Positions 50,706 through 60,085 are shown, numbered from the stretch's first letter. The stretch: DNA of 64,000 nt from Streptomyces sp. NBC_00286 (GCF_036173125.1 NZ_CP108054.1:1798001-1862000); one strand, 5' to 3'. Notes: generated by a model from the letters alone, not told the origin. Program-made: numbers and translations.

Positions 50706-52043
50706 GTGAAGGAAATCCTGGACGCGATTCAGTCGCAGACCGCCACGTCCGCCGACTTCGCCGCCCTGCCGCTCCCCGAGTCGTACCGCGCGATCACCGT
50801 GCACAAGGACGAGACGGAGATGTTCGCCGGGCTCACCACCCGCGAGAAGGACCCCCGCAAGTCGATCCACCTGGACGACGTGCCGGTGCCCGAACTCGGC
50901 CCCGGCGAGGCCCTGGTGGCCGTGATGGCCTCCTCGGTCAACTACAACTCGGTGTGGACCTCGATCTTCGAGCCGCTGTCGACCTTCGGGTTCCTGGAGC
51001 GCTACGGCCGGCTCAGCGAGCTCACCAAGCGCCATGACCTGCCGTACCACATCATCGGCTCCGACCTCGCGGGCGTCGTCCTGCGCACCGGTCCCGGCGT
51101 CAACGCCTGGCAGCCCGGTGACGAGGTCGTCGCACACTGCCTGAGCGTGGAGCTGGAGTCGAGCGACGGCCACAACGACACGATGCTCGACCCCGAGCAG
51201 CGCATCTGGGGCTTCGAGACCAACTTCGGCGGTCTCGCCGAGATCGCCCTCGTCAAGTCCAACCAGCTGATGCCGAAGCCGGATCACCTCAGCTGGGAGG
51301 AGGCCGCCGCTCCGGGGCTGGTGAACTCGACCGCGTACCGGCAGCTGGTGTCCCGCAACGGCGCCGACATGAAGCAGGGCGACAACGTCCTGATCTGGGG
51401 CGCGAGCGGTGGACTCGGCTCGTACGCCACGCAGTTCGCGCTCGCGGGCGGCGCCAACCCCATCTGTGTCGTGTCCTCGCCGCAGAAGGCCGACATCTGC
51501 CGGGCGATGGGCGCCGAGGCGATCATCGACCGCACCGCGGAGGACTACAAGTTCTGGAAGGACGAGCACACCCAGGACCCGCGCGAGTGGAAGCGCTTCG
51601 GCAAGCGCATCCGGGAGCTCACCGGCGGTGAGGACGTCGACATCGTCTTCGAGCACCCAGGCCGCGAGACCTTCGGCGCAAGCGTTTACGTCACCCGCAA
51701 GGGCGGCACGATCGTCACCTGCGCCTCGACATCGGGCTACAACCACGAGTACGACAACCGCTACCTGTGGATGTCCCTGAAGCGCATCATCGGCTCGCAC
51801 TTCGCCAACTACCGCGAGGCCTGGGAGGCCAACCGGCTCATCGCGAAGGGCAAGATCCACCCGACGCTCTCCAAGGTGTACTCCCTGGAGGAGACCGGGC
51901 AGGCCGCCTACGACGTGCACCGCAACCTCCACCAGGGCAAGGTGGGCGTGCTGGCACTGGCGCCCCGCGAGGGCCTGGGCGTGCGCGACGAAGAGAAGCG
52001 CGCCAAGCACATCGACGCCATCAACCGCTTCCGGAACGTGTGA
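50706..52043 (+). CDS. ccr: Crotonyl-CoA carboxylase/reductase
   Basis: A 445-residue zinc-free medium-chain dehydrogenase/reductase that carboxylates crotonyl-CoA to ethylmalonyl-CoA with NADPH. Features: GEALVAVMASSVNYNSVWTS, IIGSDLAGVVLRTGPGVNAW, the NADPH motif WGASGGLGSYATQFALAGGA and VFEHPGRETFGASVYVTRKGG. GTG 50706 with GGAGG 7 nt upstream. It starts the ccr-meaA-mcl-mch-mcd operon; meaA begins one base after its stop. Confidence 0.95.
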   Translation: MKEILDAIQSQTATSADFAALPLPESYRAITVHKDETEMFAGLTTREKDPRKSIHLDDVPVPELGPGEALVAVMASSVNYNSVWTSIFEPLSTFGFLERYGRLSELTKRHDLPYHIIGSDLAGVVLRTGPGVNAWQPGDEVVAHCLSVELESSDGHNDTMLDPEQRIWGFETNFGGLAEIALVKSNQLMPKPDHLSWEEAAAPGLVNSTAYRQLVSRNGADMKQGDNVLIWGASGGLGSYATQFALAGGANPICVVSSPQKADICRAMGAEAIIDRTAEDYKFWKDEHTQDPREWKRFGKRIRELTGGEDVDIVFEHPGRETFGASVYVTRKGGTIVTCASTSGYNHEYDNRYLWMSLKRIIGSHFANYREAWEANRLIAKGKIHPTLSKVYSLEETGQAAYDVHRNLHQGKVGVLALAPREGLGVRDEEKRAKHIDAINRFRNV

Positions 52044-52044
52044 C

Positions 52045-54111
52045 ATGACAGAGCCGCGCAAAACAGCGCCTGCGGCACAGGGCACGCCGCAGGCGCCCAA
52101 AGAACGGGACCGGCCTTGGTTGATGCGGACGTACGCCGGTCACTCCACTGCTGAGGCGTCCAACGAGCTGTACCGGCGCAATCTCGCCAAGGGCCAGACC
52201 GGTCTGTCCATCGCCTTCGACCTGCCGACGCAGACCGGCTACGACCCGGACCACATCCTCGCCCGCGGCGAGGTCGGCCGCGTCGGGGTCCCCGTCTCGC
52301 ACGTCGGTGACATGCGCCGACTGCTCCAGGACATCCCCCTGGAGCAGATGAACACCTCGATGACGATCAACGCCACGGCCATGTGGCTGCTGGCGCTCTA
52401 CCAGGTCGTCGCCGAGGAGCAAGGTCTCGACAAGGAGGCCATCACCAAGCTTCAGGGGACGACGCAGAACGACATCGTGAAGGAGTATCTGTCGCGGGGC
52501 ACGCATGTGTTCCCGCCGGTGCCTTCCCTGCGTCTGACGACGGACATGATCGCGTACACGGTGTCCCACATCCCCAAGTGGAACCCGATCAACATCTGCA
52601 GCTACCACCTCCAGGAGGCCGGAGCCACTCCGGTCCAGGAGATCGCGTACGCGATGTCGACGGCGATCGCGGTACTCGACGCCGTCCGCGACTCCGGCCA
52701 GGTGCCGCAGGAGCGCATGGGCGACGTCGTCGCGCGCATCTCCTTCTTCGTGAACGCGGGCGTCCGCTTCATCGAGGAGATGTGCAAGATGCGGGCGTTC
52801 GGCCGGATCTGGGACAAGATCACGCGCGAGCGGTACGGGATCGAGAACCCCAAGCACCGGCGCTTCCGGTACGGCGTCCAGGTCAACTCCCTCGGCCTGA
52901 CGGAGGCCCAGCCGGAGAACAACGTCCAGCGGATCGTGCTCGAGATGCTGGCCGTGACCCTCTCGAAGGACGCACGCGCGCGTGCCGTACAACTCCCGGC
53001 CTGGAACGAGGCCTTGGGCCTCCCCCGCCCCTGGGACCAGCAGTGGTCGCTGCGTATGCAGCAGGTGCTCGCGTATGAGAGCGACCTGCTCGAGTACGAG
53101 GACATCTTCGAGGGCTCGCATGTCATCGAGGCGAAGGTCGCCAAGCTCGTCGAGGACTCGCTCGCTGAGATCGACCACATCCAGGAGCTGGGCGGCGCGA
53201 TGGCGGCCGTCGAGTCGGGCTACCTGAAGTCGCAGCTCGTCTCCTCGCATGCCGAGCGCCGGGCCCGTATCGAGTCCGGTCAAGAGAAGATCGTCGGCGT
53301 CAACATCTTCGAGACGACCGAGCCGAACCCGCTGACGGCCGACCTGGACACGGCGATCCACACGGCCGATCCGACGGTCGAGGAGCGGGTCGTACGGGCC
53401 CTGGGTGAGTGGCGTGCCGCGCGCGATGAGGCGCGCGCGGGAACGGCGCTGGAGCGGCTGAAGGAGACGGCGGCCGGGACCGGCAGCCTGATGGACGCCA
53501 CGCTGGAGTGCGCCCGTGCGGGGGTCACCACCGGCGAATGGTCCGGGGCCTTGCGCGAGGTGTTCGGCGAGTTCCGGGCGCCCACCGGCGTCTCGTCCGC
53601 GCCCCTCGCGGTCGCCGGGCAGGAGGGTACCGCGCTCGCCGAGGTGCGCCGCAGGGTCGATGTGACCGCCCGTGACCTGGGCGTCGGCAAGCTGCGCTTC
53701 CTGGTGGGCAAGCCGGGTCTGGACGGGCACTCCAACGGCGCCGAGCAGATCGCCGTACGGGCCCGTGACGCCGGCTTCGAAGTGGTGTACCAGGGCATCC
53801 GGCTCACGCCCGAGGAGATCGTGGACGCGGCCCTCGCGGAGGACGTGCACGCGGTCGGCCTGTCCATCCTGTCCGGCTCGCATGCGCAGCTCGTACCTGA
53901 CGTGCTGGAGCGGCTGCGTGTGGCAGGAGCCACAGACATCCCGGTGATCGCGGGTGGCATCATCCCGAACGGAGACGCCGAACAGCTGAGGGCCGCCGGA
54001 GTCGCCGCCGTCTTCACCCCGAAGGACTTCGACATCACCGGAATCATCGGCCGCATCGTCGACGAGATCCGGACCGCGAACAAGCTCGACCCCCTGGAGG
54101 TCCCCGCATGA
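52045..54111 (+). CDS. meaA: Ethylmalonyl-CoA mutase (MeaA type)
   Basis: A 688-residue B12-dependent mutase converting ethylmalonyl-CoA to methylsuccinyl-CoA. The N-terminal catalytic barrel has YAGHSTAEASNELYRRNLAKGQ and LSIAFDLPTQTGYDPDHI; the C-terminal cobalamin domain has D-x-H-x2-G in GLDGHSNGAEQ, then LSILSGSH and IIPNGDAE. It is distinct from methylmalonyl-CoA mutase by single-chain length. The stop overlaps the mcl start (ATGA). Confidence 0.94.
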   Translation: MTEPRKTAPAAQGTPQAPKERDRPWLMRTYAGHSTAEASNELYRRNLAKGQTGLSIAFDLPTQTGYDPDHILARGEVGRVGVPVSHVGDMRRLLQDIPLEQMNTSMTINATAMWLLALYQVVAEEQGLDKEAITKLQGTTQNDIVKEYLSRGTHVFPPVPSLRLTTDMIAYTVSHIPKWNPINICSYHLQEAGATPVQEIAYAMSTAIAVLDAVRDSGQVPQERMGDVVARISFFVNAGVRFIEEMCKMRAFGRIWDKITRERYGIENPKHRRFRYGVQVNSLGLTEAQPENNVQRIVLEMLAVTLSKDARARAVQLPAWNEALGLPRPWDQQWSLRMQQVLAYESDLLEYEDIFEGSHVIEAKVAKLVEDSLAEIDHIQELGGAMAAVESGYLKSQLVSSHAERRARIESGQEKIVGVNIFETTEPNPLTADLDTAIHTADPTVEERVVRALGEWRAARDEARAGTALERLKETAAGTGSLMDATLECARAGVTTGEWSGALREVFGEFRAPTGVSSAPLAVAGQEGTALAEVRRRVDVTARDLGVGKLRFLVGKPGLDGHSNGAEQIAVRARDAGFEVVYQGIRLTPEEIVDAALAEDVHAVGLSILSGSHAQLVPDVLERLRVAGATDIPVIAGGIIPNGDAEQLRAAGVAAVFTPKDFDITGIIGRIVDEIRTANKLDPLEVPA

Positions 54112-55082
54112 CCAGCCCTGTTCCCCAGGTCAACCGCCTTCGCCCGCGGCGCTCCTGCCTCGCCGTGCCGGGAAGCAACCCCCGCTTCCTGGAGAAGGCA
54201 CAGGGCCTCCCGGCCGACCAGGTCTTCCTGGACCTGGAGGACGCGTGCGCGCCGCTCGCCAAGCCCGAGGCGCGGCACACCATCGTCAAGTTCCTCAACG
54301 AGGGCGACTGGACGGGCAAGACGCGGGTCGTGCGCGTCAACGACTGGACTACGGAGTGGACGTACCGCGATGTCGTGACGGTGGTCGAAGGCGCGGGTCC
54401 GAACCTCGACTGCATCATGCTGCCGAAGGTGCAGGACGCCCAGCAGATAGTGGCCCTGGATCTTCTCCTCACGCAGATCGAGAAGACGATGGGCTTCGAG
54501 GTCGGCAAGATCGGCATCGAGGCGCAGATCGAGAACGCCCAGGGTCTCAACAACGTCAATGAGATCGCCCAGGCGTCCCCACGCGTCGAGACGATCATCT
54601 TCGGCCCGGCCGACTTCATGGCATCGATCAACATGAAGTCGCTGGTCGTGGGCGAGCAGCCGCCCGGCTACCCGGCGGACGCCTACCACTACATCCTGAT
54701 GAAGATCCTGATGGCCGCCCGCGCCAACAACCTCCAGGCGATCGACGGCCCCTACCTGCAGATCCGCAACATCGACGGCTACCGCGAGGTCGCCGGGCGG
54801 GCCGCCGCCCTCGGTTTCGACGGCAAATGGGTGCTGCACCCGGGTCAGGTCGAGGCGTCCAACGAGATCTTCTCGCCCTCCCAGGAGGACTTCGACCACG
54901 CCGAGCTGATCCTGGACGCGTACGACTACTACACGTCAGAGGCGGGCGGCAAGAAGGGCTCCGCGATGCTCGGCGACGAGATGATCGACGAGGCCAGCCG
55001 CAAGATGGCGCTCGTGATCTCGGGCAAGGGCCGGGCGGCCGGCATGACCCGTACGTCCAAGTTCGAGGCCCCGGAGGCGTAA
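54108..55082 (+). CDS. mcl: Citrate-lyase-beta-like enzyme: beta-methylmalyl/malyl-CoA lyase
   Basis: A 324-residue HpcH/CitE-fold enzyme: RSCLAVPGSNPRFLEKA, VFLDLEDACAP with Asp/Glu metal ligands, CIMLPKVQDAQQI, and a long Met-rich C-terminal half. In the ethylmalonyl-CoA pathway it cleaves beta-methylmalyl-CoA to glyoxylate and propionyl-CoA. ATG at 54108 overlaps meaA. Stop 6 bp before mch. Confidence 0.93.
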   Translation: MTSPVPQVNRLRPRRSCLAVPGSNPRFLEKAQGLPADQVFLDLEDACAPLAKPEARHTIVKFLNEGDWTGKTRVVRVNDWTTEWTYRDVVTVVEGAGPNLDCIMLPKVQDAQQIVALDLLLTQIEKTMGFEVGKIGIEAQIENAQGLNNVNEIAQASPRVETIIFGPADFMASINMKSLVVGEQPPGYPADAYHYILMKILMAARANNLQAIDGPYLQIRNIDGYREVAGRAAALGFDGKWVLHPGQVEASNEIFSPSQEDFDHAELILDAYDYYTSEAGGKKGSAMLGDEMIDEASRKMALVISGKGRAAGMTRTSKFEAPEA

Positions 55083-55088
55083 GACACC

Positions 55089-55601
55089 ATGCAGTTCGGC
55101 CGCACCTACGAAGAGTTCACCGTCGGGGACGTCTACAAGCACTGGCCCGGGAAGACGGTCACGGAGTACGACGACCACCTCTTCTGTCTCCTGACGATGA
55201 ACCACCACCCCCTCCACATGGACGCCAACTATGCGGAGAACACGACGGACTTCGGGAAGAACGTCGTCGTCGGGAACTACATCTACTCCCTGTTGCTCGG
55301 CATGTCCGTACCGGACGTGTCCGGGAAGGCGATCGCGAACCTGGAGATCGAGTCCCTCCGTCATGTCGCGCCGACCTTCCACGGCGACACGATCTACGGC
55401 GAGACGACCGTCCTCGACAAGACGCCGTCCAAGTCCAAGTCGGACCGCGGAATCGTTTACGTCGAGACAAAGGGTTACAAGCAGGACGGCACGCTGGTCT
55501 GCGTGTTCCGCCGCAAGGTGATGGTTCCCACCGAGACGTACATCAAGGAGCGCGGCGGCGAGCAGCCCGGCCGGCCCCAGCTCAAGGAGCAGGAGAAGTA
55601 G
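55089..55601 (+). CDS. mch: MaoC-like mesaconyl-CoA hydratase
   Basis: A 170-residue hot-dog-fold hydratase: FGRTYEEFTVGDVYKHWPGKT, catalytic NHHPLHMDANYA and the FRRKVMVP end. It hydrates mesaconyl-CoA to beta-methylmalyl-CoA. Spacing in the operon is 6 bp after mcl and 2 bp before mcd. Confidence 0.93.
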   Translation: MQFGRTYEEFTVGDVYKHWPGKTVTEYDDHLFCLLTMNHHPLHMDANYAENTTDFGKNVVVGNYIYSLLLGMSVPDVSGKAIANLEIESLRHVAPTFHGDTIYGETTVLDKTPSKSKSDRGIVYVETKGYKQDGTLVCVFRRKVMVPTETYIKERGGEQPGRPQLKEQEK

Positions 55602-55603
55602 CC

Positions 55604-56809
55604 ATGGCGCGACTCGCCCAGACCGCCGGTCTGACCGACATTCAGCAGGAGATCCTGTCCACCGTCCGGGACTTCGTGGACAAGGAGATCATCCCGGTCG
55701 CGACCGAGCTGGAGCACCGCGACGAGTACCCGCAGCAGATCGTCGACGGCCTCAAGGAGTTGGGCCTCTTCGGGCTGATGATCCCCGAGGAGTACGGGGG
55801 TCTGGGCGAGTCCCTCCTGACGTACGCCCTCTGCGTCGAGGAGATCGCGCGCGGCTGGATGTCCGTCTCCGGCATCATCAACACGCACTTCATCGTGGCG
55901 TACATGCTCAAGCAGCACGGCACGGACGAGCAGAAGGAGTACTTCCTGCCGCGGATGGCGGCGGGCGAGATCCGCGGTGCGTTCTCCATGTCGGAGCCGG
56001 CGCTCGGCTCGGACGTATCGGCGATCACGTCGAAGGCGGTCAAGGACGGCGAGGAGTACGTCCTGAACGGCCAGAAGATGTGGCTGACGAACGGCGGTAC
56101 GTCGACGCTCGTGGCCGTCCTCGTGAAAAGTGATGAAGGACACCCGCAGGGCACCGCGCCCCACAAGTCGATGACGACCTTCCTGGTCGAGAAGGAGCCC
56201 GGCTTCGGTGAGGTCCGGCCCGGCCTCACCATCCCCGGGAAGATCGACAAGATGGGCTACAAGGGCGTCGACACCACCGAGCTGATCATGGATGGCCTGC
56301 GCATTCCGGCCAATCGCGTGCTCGGCGGAGTCACCGGCCGCGGTTTTTACCAAATGATGGACGGTGTCGAAGTCGGCCGCGTCAATGTGGCGGCGCGTGG
56401 CTGTGGCGTCGCTCAGCGTGCGTTCGAGCTCGGTGTCTCGTATGCCCAGCAGCGTCACACTTTCGGCAAGCCGATCGCCCAGCACCAGGCGATTCAGTTC
56501 AAGCTGGCCGAGATGGCCACCAAGGTCGAGGCCGCTCATGCGATGATGGTGAATGCAGCTCGCAAAAAGGACTCAGGGGAGCGAAACGACCTCGAGGCAG
56601 GGATGGCGAAGTACCTCGCCTCCGAATACTGCAAGGAAGTCGTGGAGGACGCGTTCCGGATCCATGGCGGCTACGGCTTCTCGAAGGAGTACGAGATCGA
56701 GCGCCTCTACCGTGAGGCTCCGATGCTGCTGATCGGCGAAGGTACGGCCGAGATCCAGAAAATGATCATCGGGCGTCGGCTGCTCGAAGAGTATCGATTC
56801 CAGGGTTAG
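55604..56809 (+). CDS. mcd: Acyl-CoA dehydrogenase: probable methylsuccinyl-CoA dehydrogenase
   Basis: A 401-residue flavoprotein from ATG 55604: FSMSEPALGSDVSAITSKAVKD (FAD/substrate motif), KMWLTNGG, and the C-terminal IHGGYGFSKEYEIERLYREA and GEGTAEIQKMII with the catalytic Glu position of short-chain ACADs. It is shorter than the ~550-residue Rhodobacter enzyme. By context it oxidises methylsuccinyl-CoA to mesaconyl-CoA; electrons would pass to an ETF elsewhere. Confidence 0.9.
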   Translation: MARLAQTAGLTDIQQEILSTVRDFVDKEIIPVATELEHRDEYPQQIVDGLKELGLFGLMIPEEYGGLGESLLTYALCVEEIARGWMSVSGIINTHFIVAYMLKQHGTDEQKEYFLPRMAAGEIRGAFSMSEPALGSDVSAITSKAVKDGEEYVLNGQKMWLTNGGTSTLVAVLVKSDEGHPQGTAPHKSMTTFLVEKEPGFGEVRPGLTIPGKIDKMGYKGVDTTELIMDGLRIPANRVLGGVTGRGFYQMMDGVEVGRVNVAARGCGVAQRAFELGVSYAQQRHTFGKPIAQHQAIQFKLAEMATKVEAAHAMMVNAARKKDSGERNDLEAGMAKYLASEYCKEVVEDAFRIHGGYGFSKEYEIERLYREAPMLLIGEGTAEIQKMIIGRRLLEEYRFQG

Positions 56810-56977
56810 ACGTCCGATTGGGGTGTTTTGCTCGAGGTGAACATCACACCCCGTCAACACCCTTCGGCCGTTGACTCGGCTTCCTGGCTTGCCCAGTTGT
56901 GGCCCGCGACCGGTACGATCCCAGGAAGCCGCCGTCCCCCTCCTGCAGCGCGGCATCATCCGCTACGAAGGTCATCC
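56810..56977 (+). promoter_or_regulatory. Upstream region of psd with a possible promoter
   Basis: TTGACT (56873-56878) and a TACGAT box (56917-56922) are visible, but the spacing is not standard; TTGCCC lies 19 bp before TACGAT. A weakly supported promoter separating the phospholipid genes from the pathway operon. Confidence 0.35.
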
Positions 56978-57634
56978 ATGCCCCACAGCCCAAACTCTGC
57001 ACCTCGCGACAGCCTGGTCGGCGCACGCCTCGCGCGCGGAGCATCGCCGTGGCTCCTCCCGACCGTCGCCACCGCAGCCCTCAGCCTGGTACGCGCGCGC
57101 AAGTCCGGCGCCGCCAAGGCCGTGGCCGTACCCGCCACCGCGCTCGCGGCGGGCATGCTGTGGTTCTTCCGCGACCCCGAGCGCGAGATCGCCCAGGGCC
57201 GGGTCATCTCGCCCGCCGACGGAGTGGTGCAGAGCATCATGCCGTGGAAGGACGGCCGCACCCGCGTCGCCATCTTCATGAGCCCGCTGAACGTCCATGT
57301 GAACCGCGCCCCGCTCTCCGGCACGGTCACGTCGGTCGAGCACATCCCCGGCGGCTTCGTTCCGGCGTTCAACAAGGAGAGCGAGAACAACGAGCGCGTC
57401 GTCTGGCACTTCGACACGGAGCTCGGCGACATCGAGATGATCCAGATCGCCGGTGCGGTCGCGCGACGCATCGTCCCGTACGTTCCGCAGGGCACCAAGG
57501 TCGAGCAGGGGGACCGCATTGGCCTGATCCGCTTCGGCTCGCGCGTCGACATCTACCTCCCCGAGGGCGTCGAGGTCGCGGTGGAGGTCGGTCAGAAGAC
57601 GGTGGCTGGGGTGACTCGCATTGACCGTGGTTGA
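56978..57634 (+). CDS. psd: Phosphatidylserine decarboxylase, proenzyme (type II)
   Basis: A 218-residue short-type PSD. Two hydrophobic segments (about 24-38 and 48-64) precede WFFRDPERE and VISPADGVVQ; FMSPLNVHVNRAPLSG and FNKESENNER follow. The self-cleavage site is GS at 187-188 (RFGSRVDIYLP), giving the pyruvoyl alpha chain. It makes phosphatidylethanolamine. ATG 56978; the stop overlaps the pssA start by 14 bp. Confidence 0.94.
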   Translation: MPHSPNSAPRDSLVGARLARGASPWLLPTVATAALSLVRARKSGAAKAVAVPATALAAGMLWFFRDPEREIAQGRVISPADGVVQSIMPWKDGRTRVAIFMSPLNVHVNRAPLSGTVTSVEHIPGGFVPAFNKESENNERVVWHFDTELGDIEMIQIAGAVARRIVPYVPQGTKVEQGDRIGLIRFGSRVDIYLPEGVEVAVEVGQKTVAGVTRIDRG

Positions 57635-58481
57635 TCCTGAGACTCAGGCCGGCACCAGCTGGGTGCCCGGGGCCGATGAGGTGGACGAAGAGGAGGAGAT
57701 GCCCCTCTCTCTCCGCCTCTCAATAGCGGACACCCTCACCCTCGGCAACGCCACCTGTGGCTTCATGGCGGTGTACTTCACCACCACCGGCATCCTGATC
57801 CCGCACCTCACGGGTAGCCAGGAGACGGGCATGGCCCGGAACAGCGCGGCCACGGCCGTGATCCTGATGCTGTGCGCGGCGGTCTTCGACCTCTTCGACG
57901 GCCTTGTGGCCCGCAAGCTGCGCTCCTCCCCCATGGGCGCGGAGCTCGACAATCTCTCGGACCTGATCAGCTTCGGTCTGGCACCCGCGTACTTCGTCCT
58001 CGTCTACGGCATGGTCGCGGACGACGCGCAGCAGCGAGTGGCGGCGGTGGGGGCCATCGTGGTCCTGCTGGCGGTCGTGCTGCGGCTCGCCAGATTCTCG
58101 TGTGTGACGGTGAAGGACGGCACGTTCCAGGGCATGCCGTCGCCGTTCGGTGCGCTGACCGTGGTGTCGATCGTGCTGCTTGAGCTGCCCTTCGTCGCCA
58201 CGCTCATGGCGATCCTGGGCACGGCGTGGCTGATGGTGAGCCGCGTCGAGTACCCGAAGCCGCGGGGGCGTCTCGCGGTGGCGATGCTCTCGTGGATCGT
58301 CCTCAGCATGGGGTTGCTGACGTCCTGGGCCTTCGACGCCCCCGGCGGGCAGCTCCTCCTCCAGACGGGCTGCGCGCTGCAGCTGGTCATGGGCGCGGTG
58401 ATTCCCCTCTTCGCTACGGCTCGGAGGGTGAACAACTTCCGCGGCAACCGGCGTGAGGCGCGGGCTGCGCAACTGCCTTAA
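57621..58481 (+). CDS. pssA: CDP-diacylglycerol-serine O-phosphatidyltransferase
   Basis: A 286-residue CDP-alcohol phosphotransferase. The signature D90-x2-D93-G94-x2-A97-R98...G106-x3-D110-x3-D114 is complete in DLFDGLVARKL and GAELDNLSD. About eight membrane helices. It makes phosphatidylserine, the substrate of the enzyme encoded just upstream. TTG 57621 or GTG 57627 could start it, inside the psd 3' end. Confidence 0.94.
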   Translation: MTVVDPETQAGTSWVPGADEVDEEEEMPLSLRLSIADTLTLGNATCGFMAVYFTTTGILIPHLTGSQETGMARNSAATAVILMLCAAVFDLFDGLVARKLRSSPMGAELDNLSDLISFGLAPAYFVLVYGMVADDAQQRVAAVGAIVVLLAVVLRLARFSCVTVKDGTFQGMPSPFGALTVVSIVLLELPFVATLMAILGTAWLMVSRVEYPKPRGRLAVAMLSWIVLSMGLLTSWAFDAPGGQLLLQTGCALQLVMGAVIPLFATARRVNNFRGNRREARAAQLP

Positions 58482-58496
58482 GCGGCAGGCAAGAAC

Positions 58497-58542
58497 GGAC
58501 AGACGGGTGGGCCCGGGCCATGTGGCCCGGGCCCACCCGTCT
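58497..58542 (+). terminator. 24-bp stem terminator after pssA
   Basis: GGACAGACGGGTGGGCCCGG then GCCA, a short TG centre and the exact complement TGGC...GTCTGTCC, about 15 bp after the pssA stop. Very stable. The small loop suggests some bases stay unpaired. Confidence 0.9.
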
Positions 58543-58614
58543 GTCCAGGGCGCCGGGCGGTCTCGGCGAACCGGTGCGGCCCCCGCGCGCCATAAGCGCC
58601 GGGGGGCGCGAGGC

Positions 58615-58886
58615 CGTATCAGAAGGTGCGCGTTCGTTGTGGCTTGTCGCGCAGTTCCCCGCGCCTCTTACGGGCGCCAGGTCGTATCAGAAACTGCGGG
58701 CTCGTCGTGGCTTGTCGCGCAGTTCCCCGCGCCCCTTACGGGCGCCAGGTCGTATCAGAAACTGCGGGCTCGTCGTGGCTTGTCGCGCAGTTCCCCGCGC
58801 CCCTTACGGGCGCCAGGTCGTATCAGAAACTGCGGGCTCGTCGTGGCCTGTTTCGCAGTTCCCCGCGCCCCTTACGGGGCGCGGGG
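58615..58886. repeat. Four-copy 68-bp tandem array of the dispersed repeat
   Basis: CGTATCAG begins copies at 58615, 58683, 58751 and 58819, an exact 68-bp period. Each contains TGCGxG, GTGGCTTGTCGCGCAG, TTCCCCGCGCC and TTACGGGCGCCAGGT; the first and last copies diverge most (CTCTTACG; GCCTGTTTCGC and a full GGGGCGCGGGG end). It is a local amplification of the family seen singly elsewhere. Confidence 0.95.
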
Positions 58887-58918
58887 CCGCACCGTCCGTC
58901 ATCAAGGCCGCGCAAGCT

Positions 58919-60085
58919 TCAGATTAGGAAGTCCCGCGCGATTCGTTCCGCCACGTCCTCCAAGAGCGGGCCCGCCTCTGCGATGCAGCGCGTCACGTCC
59001 GGCTCTACGTCCGTCAGGGCGTACGCGCGGCGGATGCCTGCTCGGCCTAGGGACTCTGGAGGCAGGGCTAGGCGGCCGCAGACCGCGATGACCTCCTTGT
59101 TGGCGGCGCGGGCTACCGCGGCGACTCCGGCGGGGGCCTTGCCGTGGAGGGTCTGTTCGTCGAGGGAGCCCTCGCCGGTGATGACCAGCGTGGCGCGTTC
59201 CAGGGCGGTCGTGAAGCCGAGGACGTCGAGCATCACGTCGATGCCGGGGCGGAAGGTCGCGCCGAGGCCGACTAGAGCTCCGTATCCGATGCCGCCTGCG
59301 GCCCCGGCGCCGGGTGCCGCGGCGTAGGCCGCGGCTCTGTCTCCGATCGACTTTTCCAGAACCTCGGAGAAGTGTGTGAGGGAGGCGTCCAGGGCCGCCA
59401 CGTCGTCCGGAGAGGCGCCCTTCTGCGGGCCGTACACCGCGGGCGCGCCCTTCGGGCCGGTCAGCGGATTGTCCACGTCGCTCGCGAGGACGACGTCGAC
59501 CGAGGCGAGACGAGGGTCGAGGCCGGAGAGGTCGGCCGTGGCGAGGTCCCGCAGGGGGCCGCCGCCGGGAGGCAGAGGCTCGCCGTCCTTGTCCAGGAAG
59601 CGGGCGCCTAGCGCGGCCAGCATCCCCGCGCCGCCGTCCGTCGTCGCGCTGCCGCCCACGCCGAAGACGATGGTGCGTGCGCCGGCGTCCAGGGCGGCCC
59701 GAAGCAGCTCTCCGGACCCGTACGTGGACGCGGTGAGCGGGGCGAGGACGCCCAGCGGCAGCCGTTGCAGGCCGCTGGCCTCGGCCATCTCCACCACCGC
59801 CGTCTCGCCGCGCAGCGCGTACGCGGCAGTGACCTCGTCGCCGAGCGGCCCGGCGACCCGTACCTCACGCCGCTCGAACCCGGCCGCGACCGCTGCGTCC
59901 ACCGTGCCGTCGCCGCCGTCGGCCACCGGCAGTGCCTCGACCTCGACGCGCGGCGCGACCCGGTGCAGCCCGGCCGTCACCCGTTGCGCGACCTCCACGG
60001 CCGTGAGCGAGCCCTTGAACTTGTCCGCGGCGATGAGCACCCGCTGGGTACGCCCCCGGCTCCGGTTCACTGCAGCGTCCGCCAC
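58919..60085 (-). CDS. Glycerate kinase
   Basis: A 388-residue type-I glycerate kinase: VLIAADKFKGSLTAVEVAQRV, ALPVADGGDGTVDAAVAAGF, LGGGAT-like GVGGSATTDGGAGMLAALGARFLD and GEGSLDEQTLHGKAPAGVA. It phosphorylates D-glycerate, closing the route from glyoxylate via tartronate semialdehyde. GTG 60085 after AAGGGGAG. It is convergent with the glyoxylate-forming pathway genes; whether that is functional is open. Confidence 0.92.
   Translation of the reverse strand: MADAAVNRSRGRTQRVLIAADKFKGSLTAVEVAQRVTAGLHRVAPRVEVEALPVADGGDGTVDAAVAAGFERREVRVAGPLGDEVTAAYALRGETAVVEMAEASGLQRLPLGVLAPLTASTYGSGELLRAALDAGARTIVFGVGGSATTDGGAGMLAALGARFLDKDGEPLPPGGGPLRDLATADLSGLDPRLASVDVVLASDVDNPLTGPKGAPAVYGPQKGASPDDVAALDASLTHFSEVLEKSIGDRAAAYAAAPGAGAAGGIGYGALVGLGATFRPGIDVMLDVLGFTTALERATLVITGEGSLDEQTLHGKAPAGVAAVARAANKEVIAVCGRLALPPESLGRAGIRRAYALTDVEPDVTRCIAEAGPLLEDVAERIARDFLI

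Larger units (their letters stand above)
58482..58918. other. Convergent gap with terminator and four-copy tandem repeat
   Basis: Between pssA and the glycerate kinase gene. It contains the 24-bp-stem terminator and four tandem copies of the dispersed repeat. Several long open frames cross it but they reflect the repeat; no gene supported. Confidence 0.8.

Noticed and set aside
52021..53883. 620-codon minus frame opposite meaA
   Set aside because: Antisense shadow of a clear mutase gene.
58615..58886. CRISPR-like array
   Set aside because: The whole 68-bp unit repeats without variable spacers, and no cas genes are present.
58520..58927. Long plus frames through the 68-bp array read as a repeat protein
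   Set aside because: The period is not a multiple of three, so the frame changes with each copy; no ribosome site.
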